DNA of 64,000 bases from Aliarcobacter sp017996075. Lineage in GTDB: Bacteria > Campylobacterota > Campylobacteria > Campylobacterales > Arcobacteraceae. The position numbers were made by a program, and so were the translations under genes. Each line of letters begins with the position of its first letter. Position 1 is the stretch's first letter. Under the pieces are notes generated by a model. The model did no database searches. It was not told where the DNA came from and worked only from the letters and a program-made list of their open reading frames with translations. Shown in pieces: positions 57,577 through 64,000 of this stretch. The stretch is from NCBI RefSeq assembly GCF_051062515.1, contig NZ_JAMXEK010000008.1; one strand, written 5' to 3'.

Positions 57577-59091
57577 ATGAAAAAATTTCTATTAATACTA
57601 CTCGTTTTAGTTCTATTTATTTTTGGAATATTTTATATGCTTTTTTTTACAAAAAGTGGAAACGGTATTATTTCTCAATATATTGAAAATAGTTTTAATG
57701 AAAAACAAAACGATTTAAAACTTAAATTTGATACTTTTTTAATCAATACAAATGAGATAAATTTAGTTGCAAACATAAATGATAATTCTAAAATAAAAAT
57801 AGATGGAAAAATTAGCTCTTTTTTTGATTTAAAAGCAGAATTTATCTATAAAATAGATATAAAAGATTTATCGATTTTTAATAATCTTGCACAAAAAGAG
57901 TTAAAAGGTTCTTTAGCAGCAAGTGGTGATTTAATTACAAAAGATGGACTAAGTACAATAATAGGAACTTCAAATATAGCAAACAGCTCAACAAAATATG
58001 AGATAAATCTAAATAAAACAGATATAAAAAGCTTAGATTTAGATATTAAAAATGCAAATATAGATGAACTTTTAGCACTTTTAAGTGAGCCTATTTATAG
58101 TTTTGGGAAACTAAATCTAAATGCAAAACTTATAAAAAATAGTAGTAATTTTTTTAATGGTGATTTTTTATTTGATATAAACGATGGAAAAATAAACAAT
58201 GAAATAGTTCAAAAAGAGTTTAATTTCCCTATAAAGCAGACTATAACTTATAATTTAAAAAGCTTAAATAAACTAGAAAATACAAATGTTTTAAGTGATA
58301 TAAAAATAATTTCAAGTTTAGCAAATTTAGATATGAAAAATTTGATTATTGATTTAGTTACAAAAGATATAAGCTCTAACTATTTTTTAGATATTTTAAA
58401 TTTAAGACAAATTGAAGAGTTTATAAATATTGCATTAAACGGAGATTTAAAAGTAGTTGGTAACATAAATAAAAATCAAAAAACTCTAAAAATAGATGGA
58501 AATTCAAATATTGCTGATGGGGTTGTAAACTTTGTACTTTTGGATGATAATTTAGATTTAAAGTTAAAAGATGCAAACTCTTTAAAACTTTTATATATTT
58601 TAAATAAAGATCAGTTTTTTAACTCAAATTTATCATTAGATTCAAATTACAATATTGTATCAAAGATTGGAACTATAAATATTGAAGTTAAAAATGGTAA
58701 TTTTATAAAAAATAACTTTATACAAAAAATAGAAGATTTTACAAAAATAGATTTAAGTAAAGAGATATTTGAAGTGGGAACTATAACTAGTAAATTAGAT
58801 AACAAAAAAATATACTCAAATCTTAATTTAACATCTAAAAAAAGCGATATTAAATCAAAAGATAGTTTTATAGATTTTAATAAAAATATAATAGATACGA
58901 AACTAGATATAAATCTAAATAAAAATATATTTTCTGTAAAACTTGAAGATGATTTAAATAAGCCTAAAATAACAGTAGATGTACAAGATTTAATAAAAAA
59001 TATTTTAGAAAGAAAATTAGATAAGTATATAAATAAAGAGGATGATGCAGAAAAAATTGAGCTTTTAAAAGGAATTAAATCTCTTTTTTAA
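57577..59091 (+). CDS. Large membrane-anchored protein, AsmA-like, unidentified
   Basis: A 504-residue protein with one N-terminal membrane anchor (about 3-24, LLILLVLVLFIFGIFYMLFF). The long mature part is made of many short beta-type repeats rich in Lys, Asn, Asp and Ser (for example LDIKNANIDELLALLSEPIY). Repetitive beta segments of this kind occur in AsmA/TamB/YhdP-like proteins that line phospholipid-transfer bridges, and the anchored topology fits, but no signature settles it. There are no cysteines. It is divergent from atpE (130-bp gap) and the imelysin cluster follows 88 bp downstream with its own Fur-box-like site. Confidence 0.7.
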   Translation: MKKFLLILLVLVLFIFGIFYMLFFTKSGNGIISQYIENSFNEKQNDLKLKFDTFLINTNEINLVANINDNSKIKIDGKISSFFDLKAEFIYKIDIKDLSIFNNLAQKELKGSLAASGDLITKDGLSTIIGTSNIANSSTKYEINLNKTDIKSLDLDIKNANIDELLALLSEPIYSFGKLNLNAKLIKNSSNFFNGDFLFDINDGKINNEIVQKEFNFPIKQTITYNLKSLNKLENTNVLSDIKIISSLANLDMKNLIIDLVTKDISSNYFLDILNLRQIEEFINIALNGDLKVVGNINKNQKTLKIDGNSNIADGVVNFVLLDDNLDLKLKDANSLKLLYILNKDQFFNSNLSLDSNYNIVSKIGTINIEVKNGNFIKNNFIQKIEDFTKIDLSKEIFEVGTITSKLDNKKIYSNLNLTSKKSDIKSKDSFIDFNKNIIDTKLDINLNKNIFSVKLEDDLNKPKITVDVQDLIKNILERKLDKYINKEDDAEKIELLKGIKSLF

Positions 59092-59097
59092 TATCTT

Positions 59098-59116
59098 GAT
59101 AATTATTATCATTTTA
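59098..59116 (+). promoter_or_regulatory. Putative Fur box upstream of the imelysin cluster
   Basis: GATAATTATTATCATTTTA matches 15 of 19 positions of the GATAATGATAATCATTATC consensus. Its first thirteen bases are identical to those of the exbB site. It lies 63 bp before the imelysin ATG, consistent with iron-dependent repression. Confidence 0.65.
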
Positions 59117-59179
59117 AGTAAACTCAAAGTTTTTTTTAGATTTAATTTTAAAAAAATTTAATATTACAAGGATTTTAAA

Positions 59180-60529
59180 ATGAGATTTACAAATAAGCTT
59201 TTAGTTTCTTTATCACTTGCTGCTTCTTTAGCTATAAGTTCAGGTGCTGTTAGTTCAAAAAACGAGACAACTTCTAATGTTTCAAAAAACTTATCATTTC
59301 TTGAAAGCTATTCAAATATAGCTCTTGATAACTATACAGATGCACTAAAAGATGCAAAGAATTTAAAAATTTCTATTGATAAATTTGTTTCAAATCCAAC
59401 TCAAGAAAATCTTGATAGTGCAAAAAAAGCTTGGTTACAATCAAGAGAATCTTATGGAAGTACTGAAATTTTTAGACTTACAAATGGTCCAATTGATGCT
59501 GAAGATGGTTGGATAGCAGAAACTTATGGTGCATTAGAGGGACAAATTAATGCTTGGCCACTTGATGAAAATATGATTGATTATACTATTGATGCAGATG
59601 GAAAAAGAACATCTGGAAATATTATTGACAGTGTTGGAAAGTTTAACCCAGGTGGTGAAGAATCAAAAGAAGTTGATGTTACAAAAATTACAGTTGAAGC
59701 TTTAACAAAACTTAATGAAAATGGTGGAGAAGCAAATGTTTCAACTGGTTACCATGCTATTGAATTCTTGCTTTGGGGACAAGACCAAGATTATAACAAC
59801 TTCTTAGAAGATAAAATTACAAACGGCGCAATGGTAGCTGGGTTAAGACCACTTAGTGATTTTACAACAGACAAAGATGCAAAAAGAAGATTGGAGTATT
59901 TAAGTGTTGTTACACAAAAATTAGTTGAAGATTTAAGTGTTGTTACAAGTGCTTGGGAAAAAGAGATTAAAGGTAATGCTGGACTTTATAGAGCTGCTCT
60001 TTTAGGAAAATTAAAAGGTAAAGAAAAAAATAAAAATTTAGATAAAAAAGAGGTAATGCAACAAATTATTGCTGGAATGGGAGTATTTATAAAATCTGAG
60101 CTTGCAAATGAAAGAGTTGCTGTTGCTGTTTTAACTCCTAGTGAAGAAGATGAACACTCTTGTTTCTCTGATAATACTCATAGAGATTTAGTAAAAAACT
60201 ATGAAGGGTTTAAAAATATTTTAACTACTACATATAATGGTAAAAAATATGGAGAATCTTTACTTGACTCGTTAAACAAAGATGATAAAGATAGAGTTTT
60301 AAAACTTATGAGTGATATTGAAGAAAAAATAGATAGTGTAGATAAAATTGCTAAAACTCAAGCTCACTTTGACTACCAAATCAAACCAGAACATCCTCAA
60401 GCAAAAGTTTTAGTAAAACTTAAAAACGAACTAAGAAAACTGGGTGATGAGATGATAACTGTTGCAAAAGCAAATAATATCAAACTATCAACAGATGATG
60501 TTACAGATCCAGAAGAGACAAAACTGTAA
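59180..60529 (+). CDS. Imelysin-family protein (IrpA-like)
   Basis: A 449-residue periplasmic protein with a signal peptide (about 1-24, LLVSLSLAASLAISSGAVSS) and a helical imelysin domain. The family motif is GYHAIEFLLWGQDQD (the GxHxxE element, near residue 193). Imelysins are linked to iron or haem handling at the cell surface; the exact chemistry is not settled. The domain spans most of the mature protein, longer than the second imelysin encoded in this cluster. It leads a five-gene cluster behind a Fur-box-like site and is followed at once by the di-haem enzyme gene (stop and start adjacent). Confidence 0.92.
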   Translation: MRFTNKLLVSLSLAASLAISSGAVSSKNETTSNVSKNLSFLESYSNIALDNYTDALKDAKNLKISIDKFVSNPTQENLDSAKKAWLQSRESYGSTEIFRLTNGPIDAEDGWIAETYGALEGQINAWPLDENMIDYTIDADGKRTSGNIIDSVGKFNPGGEESKEVDVTKITVEALTKLNENGGEANVSTGYHAIEFLLWGQDQDYNNFLEDKITNGAMVAGLRPLSDFTTDKDAKRRLEYLSVVTQKLVEDLSVVTSAWEKEIKGNAGLYRAALLGKLKGKEKNKNLDKKEVMQQIIAGMGVFIKSELANERVAVAVLTPSEEDEHSCFSDNTHRDLVKNYEGFKNILTTTYNGKKYGESLLDSLNKDDKDRVLKLMSDIEEKIDSVDKIAKTQAHFDYQIKPEHPQAKVLVKLKNELRKLGDEMITVAKANNIKLSTDDVTDPEETKL

Positions 60530-61900
60530 ATGAAACTTATAAAAAAGATTATATTTTTAAAAAGCCTTACTGCAATATTTTGCATAGGGCTTTTTGCATT
60601 TAATCTTGAAAATAATTATATATCAAATGAAAAACATAGTAAGCTACTTTTAAAACCAACTGATGGTTTAAATAATGAACAAACTGATATTTTTATGTTA
60701 GGAAGAAGCTTTTTTAATATTCCTTGGGTAAAAGCACCTAGTGTTACAACTGCACGAGATGGATTAGGACCACTTTTTAATGCAAATAGTTGTATCTCTT
60801 GCCACCCAAAAAATGGTCGTGGAGAACTTTTTACTAAAGATAATTTAACTTCAAGAGCTTTAATTGCAAGATTGTCAATAAAATCAGATGATAGTTTTCA
60901 GCACAAAGATATTTTAAAGAAAAAAGGATTTATCCCAGATCCTGTTTATGGAGAACAATTAGCCATTAATGGTAATTTGAAAGTTCCTTTTGAAGGAAAT
61001 ATTAAAATAGATTTTGAAGATTTTGAAGTTAAATTCCCAGATGGTGAAACTGTTATTTTACAAAAACCAAAATATAGTTTAGAAAATCTAAATTATGGAG
61101 AGCTCAAAAAAAATAGTGTAATTTCATATAGGCTAGCTCAAAGTTTAAATGGTATGGCTTTGATAGATTTAATAGATGAAAAAGAGATTTTAAAAAACCA
61201 AGATATTCATGATAAAAATGGTGATGGAATAAGTGGAAAAGCAAATTTTGTATATTCACCAATTTCAAACAAGTATGAACTAGGAAGATATACTCACAAA
61301 GCTAGTGTTGCAAAACTAAAAGAGCAAGTTGCATTTGCAGCTTCAAATGATATAGGACTTACAACAACAATTGAACCAAATAAAAAATGCACAAGCTTCC
61401 AAAAAGAGTGCCTAGAAGCTTCTAAAGCAAAAGAGATAATCGATCTTCCAGATGAAAGATTAGAAGCGATAACTTATTATTTAAGAAATCTAAAAACTTA
61501 TAGTGCAAATAAAAATACAAAAGAGTATAAAGAGGGATTTGCTATTTTTGAAGCTATTAGTTGTTCAAAGTGCCATATAAGTAGCTTTACGACAAAATTA
61601 GGTTTTGAAATATCTCCATTTTCAGACTTTTTACTTCATGATATGGGTGAAGATTTAGCAGATGGAAGAGTTGAATTTGAAGCAAATGAAAAAGAGTGGA
61701 GAACTGCACCACTATGGGGAATATCTTTGCATGAAAAAATAACAAAAAACAAACCTAGACTTCTTCATGATGGAAGAGCTAGGAGTTTTGAAGAAGCTAT
61801 TTTATGGCATGGCGGAGAGGCAAAACAAAGCCGTGATTCATATATGAATTTAGATAAAAACCAAAGAGAAAAACTAATTAAATTTTTAGAGGAGTTATAG
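60530..61900 (+). CDS. Di-haem oxidoreductase family protein (DUF1111)
   Basis: A 456-residue secreted c-type cytochrome. An N-terminal signal/anchor (about 1-22) precedes a first haem-c motif SCISCHPKNGRGE (CxxCH, near residue 87) and a second, CSKCHISSF, near 345. The conserved C-terminal blocks PLWGISLHEK, LLHDGRARSFEEAILWHGGE and KQREKL-like tail are typical of the 'thiol oxidoreductase-like' DUF1111 group found next to imelysins. It is presumably a periplasmic redox enzyme supporting metal uptake or detoxification; the reaction is unknown. It overlaps the second imelysin gene by 1 bp. Confidence 0.9.
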   Translation: MKLIKKIIFLKSLTAIFCIGLFAFNLENNYISNEKHSKLLLKPTDGLNNEQTDIFMLGRSFFNIPWVKAPSVTTARDGLGPLFNANSCISCHPKNGRGELFTKDNLTSRALIARLSIKSDDSFQHKDILKKKGFIPDPVYGEQLAINGNLKVPFEGNIKIDFEDFEVKFPDGETVILQKPKYSLENLNYGELKKNSVISYRLAQSLNGMALIDLIDEKEILKNQDIHDKNGDGISGKANFVYSPISNKYELGRYTHKASVAKLKEQVAFAASNDIGLTTTIEPNKKCTSFQKECLEASKAKEIIDLPDERLEAITYYLRNLKTYSANKNTKEYKEGFAIFEAISCSKCHISSFTTKLGFEISPFSDFLLHDMGEDLADGRVEFEANEKEWRTAPLWGISLHEKITKNKPRLLHDGRARSFEEAILWHGGEAKQSRDSYMNLDKNQREKLIKFLEEL

Positions 61901-62841
61901 TGAAAAAAATATTTTTAATATTCTTATTTTTAACAGGAGTTGTTTTAGCAAATGAAACAATCTTTAAAAGTGTTATAAAAAATGTAGCACTAAAAGATAC
62001 ACAAAGTGCTATAAATAGTGCAAAAGAACTACAAAAAGAGATAAATAATGAAAACTTTACAAAGTTTTTAAAAGATTGGAAAAGAGTTGAAGCAAACTAT
62101 CTTGCTGGAGAAATAAATAGCGATTATTTAGATACTCCAAGATATATTGATGTTTTTAACAACTTAAAAGAGGATTTAAATTATCAAATGCAAAGAGTTA
62201 TAGATGGCAATTTGGATGTAAAAAAAGCACTATTTAAAAACTCATTTAAAACTATAAATGCTTTGGAATATCTGCTTTACTCTTCAAAAGAGTTAAATGA
62301 TAGAAAAAAAGAGATAGGAAGAGAGATTTTAAACTCAATTATAAAAAATCTTGAAGATATAAAAACTGTTTATGAAACTTATCTTAAAAATCCAATAATA
62401 AAAGATGATGACAATGCAAAACTTATAAATACACTTGTTGCATCTTCTTATAGACTAAAAGAGTGGCGAATTGGAAATCCAGCAGGATTTTCAACAAAAT
62501 ATAAAAATGATGCAAAAAATAGTAGAGCCGAGTATTTCTTAAGCCAAAACTCTTTTGAAGCTATAGATTCAATTTTAGATGCACAAAAAGAGATGATTGC
62601 AAATGAAGGTTATATAAATCTTCTTAATTTAGCAAAAGATAAAAATGCAACAAATGAGCTAAAAGCTGTTATTGCAAAAATAGATGAAGCAAAAAAAGAG
62701 TTAAAATCTCTTCCAAAAGATGATTTTACAAATGCAAAAAAACTTTTTGATTTGGCTTCACAAATTCATGATTTATACTATATTACGATTATTGATAAAT
62801 TGGGACTTAAAGCTGAAATATTAGATGCAGACGGGGATTAA
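61900..62841 (+). CDS. Second imelysin-like periplasmic protein
   Basis: A 313-residue protein starting at GTG, overlapping the preceding stop by 1 bp. A signal peptide (KKIFLIFLFLTGVVLANE) leads into a helical imelysin-type domain. The sequence around residue 125 (FKTINALEYLLYSSKE) takes the place of the GxHxxE motif; the histidine is replaced by asparagine-alanine (NALEYLL), so the metal site is likely altered. This matches the paired-imelysin arrangement seen around DUF1111 proteins. The fatty-acid hydroxylase gene follows after 3 bp. Confidence 0.85.
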   Translation: MKKIFLIFLFLTGVVLANETIFKSVIKNVALKDTQSAINSAKELQKEINNENFTKFLKDWKRVEANYLAGEINSDYLDTPRYIDVFNNLKEDLNYQMQRVIDGNLDVKKALFKNSFKTINALEYLLYSSKELNDRKKEIGREILNSIIKNLEDIKTVYETYLKNPIIKDDDNAKLINTLVASSYRLKEWRIGNPAGFSTKYKNDAKNSRAEYFLSQNSFEAIDSILDAQKEMIANEGYINLLNLAKDKNATNELKAVIAKIDEAKKELKSLPKDDFTNAKKLFDLASQIHDLYYITIIDKLGLKAEILDADGD

Positions 62842-62844
62842 ATC

Positions 62845-63750
62845 TTGGACTATTTTGCCTTTGATTTTTTAACAAATCCAAACAAAAGAGTCTACTGGCT
62901 CTATTTGTTGGCTTCAATTTTTTTGGCATTTATATACTACTATTTTTCAAAAAAAAATAGTAGAGTTATTCTATCTTCAAAATTGTGGTTACATCCTAGT
63001 GCAAAACTTGATTATATTTACTTTTTTTTAGCAAATTTAGTAAATATTTTTTTAATTGTTCCTTTGATTTTAAGTGCAAAAAATGTGGCACTTTTTACAA
63101 ATAAATTTTTATATCAAAATTTTGGATTTATAGAGTTTAACTCTTTTTCATATTTTCAAATTACAATATTTTATACAATAGCTATTTTTGTTTTTAGTGA
63201 TTTTACTAGATATTGGTTACATAGATTTTTACATACAATTCCATTTTTATGGGAGTTTCATAAAGTTCATCATAGTGCAAAAGTTTTAACACCTATTACA
63301 TTTTATAGAGTTCATTTTGTTGAAAATTTTCTTTTCGGACTTAGATATGCACTAAGTGTTGGTTTTGTAACAGGAATTTTTATATATTTATTTGGTGCAA
63401 AAATAAATTTATATATGATTTTTGGAGTAAATGCTTTAGTATTTATCTCTTCAATTTTTGGTTCAAATTTAAGGCACTCACATGTTCCTTTTTCATATTT
63501 TTCATTTATAGAAAAATGGTTTTTATCTCCAAAACAGCATCAAATCCATCATGATAAAAAACATTTTAATAAAAATTATGGTGGTTATATAGCTATTTGG
63601 GATAGAGTTTTTGGAACATTAACTCTTTCAAAAGATGTAAATATTCTAAAATTTGGACTTAGAAAAAACCAGATGAGTGAATATATAAGCATAAAAGATT
63701 TATATTTTAGACCATTTATAAATTTATTAAAAAAAAGGAGGATTTTATGA
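62845..63750 (+). CDS. Membrane fatty-acid hydroxylase / sterol desaturase family protein
   Basis: A 301-residue membrane di-iron enzyme starting at TTG (62845). Several membrane helices (about 17-37, 57-77, 105-125 and 165-205) surround the eight-histidine signature: HRFLHT near residue 125, HKVHHSAK near 138 and HQIHHDKKH near 232. Such enzymes hydroxylate or desaturate lipid chains using oxygen and two irons, so it is an iron consumer in an iron-regulated cluster. Substrate unknown. Its end overlaps the MauG-like gene by 4 bp (ATGA). Confidence 0.88.
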   Translation: MDYFAFDFLTNPNKRVYWLYLLASIFLAFIYYYFSKKNSRVILSSKLWLHPSAKLDYIYFFLANLVNIFLIVPLILSAKNVALFTNKFLYQNFGFIEFNSFSYFQITIFYTIAIFVFSDFTRYWLHRFLHTIPFLWEFHKVHHSAKVLTPITFYRVHFVENFLFGLRYALSVGFVTGIFIYLFGAKINLYMIFGVNALVFISSIFGSNLRHSHVPFSYFSFIEKWFLSPKQHQIHHDKKHFNKNYGGYIAIWDRVFGTLTLSKDVNILKFGLRKNQMSEYISIKDLYFRPFINLLKKRRIL

Positions 63751-64000
63751 AAAAATTAGTTTTAATAACAATATTTTTAGGAATAGAGTTACTAGCAAAT
63801 AATATTTCAAAAGAGGATTTAGGTAAAGCACTTTTTTTTGATGTTAATTTATCAAAAAATAGAACTCAAAGTTGTGCAACTTGTCACAATCCAGAAGCAG
63901 CATTTATAGATGATAGGGATAATGGTGTTTCAAAAATGGCATCTTTAGGTGATGATTTAAAATCTTTAGGCGATCGTCAAGCTCCAACAGCTTCTTATGC
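63747..64000 (+). CDS. MauG-like di-haem cytochrome c peroxidase (partial)
   Basis: The first 84 codons of a secreted cytochrome, cut by the window end. After a signal peptide (KKLVLITIFLGIELLANN) comes LGKALFFDVNLSKNRTQSCA with the haem-c motif CATCH and the following NPEAAFIDDRDN, typical of MauG/CcpA-type peroxidases. GGAG lies upstream of the ATG, which overlaps the previous stop. The second haem and catalytic part are outside the window. It extends the imelysin/di-haem cluster. Confidence 0.88.
   Translation, partial: MKKLVLITIFLGIELLANNISKEDLGKALFFDVNLSKNRTQSCATCHNPEAAFIDDRDNGVSKMASLGDDLKSLGDRQAPTASY

Noticed and set aside
1..64000. tRNA, rRNA, tmRNA or IS elements
   Set aside because: No cloverleaf-like segments, rRNA blocks, transposase motifs or terminal inverted repeats were found by reading either strand.

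Overview
The window is a gene-dense, very AT-rich chromosomal segment from a Campylobacterota bacterium, most likely an Arcobacter/Aliarcobacter-type organism. I infer this from codon use, the many sCache/PAS/GGDEF and 'SHQWR/K-xP' histidine-kinase proteins, a stand-alone atpE with a signal-peptide-like N-terminus, short ExbB/ExbD proteins and extended -10 (TGA-TATAAT) promoters. The species cannot be fixed from sequence reading alone. I saw no tRNA, rRNA, IS element, prophage or CRISPR array.

Layout. 1-6.7 kb (+): the tail of an unidentified gene, a SPOR-domain membrane protein, a TrpE-type chorismate enzyme, pdxJ-pdxA (vitamin B6), an AAA_14/DUF4143-like ATPase and a Cache-GGDEF diguanylate cyclase closed by a terminator. 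6.7-15.7 kb: a DUF2459 protein, sixA, then the cluster rpmH-rnpA-yidD-yidC-jag-mnmE plus a small periplasmic protein (-), then clpB (-) with a consensus sigma70 promoter and a CIRCE operator. 15.8-22.5 kb: rnhB, a MacAB-TolC-like efflux operon (-), and a divergent exbB-exbD-tonB operon (+) with a Fur-box-like site between them. 22.5-30 kb: a DacA-like peptidase and a type I restriction-modification locus (hsdR-fic-hsdM-hsdS, -). The fic-hsdM gap holds three palindromes whose centres are exactly 41 bp apart, flanked by in-phase half sites. 30-37 kb: groES-groL (with CIRCE), a polyprenyl synthase, ybaB, panD, a cyclophilin, cheW, xseA and ubiE. 37-45 kb (-): an orphan ParA-like ATPase with a small tail-anchored protein, then a tightly packed signalling operon (cytosolic CZB chemoreceptor, single-domain response regulator, degenerate histidine kinase, intact histidine kinase, YmdB-type phosphodiesterase). 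45-48.6 kb (-): a Spy/CpxP-like protein, OmpR-type regulator, sensor kinase and HI0933-type flavoprotein. 48.7-57 kb: a second diguanylate cyclase with an adjoining EEP-fold enzyme, and a two-component pair next to a TRAP C4-dicarboxylate-type transporter. 57.1-64 kb: atpE, a large unidentified AsmA-like protein, and a five-gene cluster behind a Fur-box-like site (imelysin, di-haem oxidoreductase, second imelysin, membrane fatty-acid hydroxylase, MauG-like cytochrome, cut by the window end).

How the parts connect. Three regulatory themes can be read from DNA: heat shock (two CIRCE sites, at clpB and groES), iron (two Fur-box-like sites, at exbBD-tonB and the imelysin cluster) and cyclic-di-GMP signalling (two GGEEF enzymes, each with an RxxD inhibitory site). 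Two genes, rnpA and the HI0933-type flavoprotein gene, have no ATG/GTG/TTG that preserves their conserved N-termini and appear to start at ATT. The 41-bp-phased operator-like array in the Fic/type I RM locus is the most unusual structure seen.
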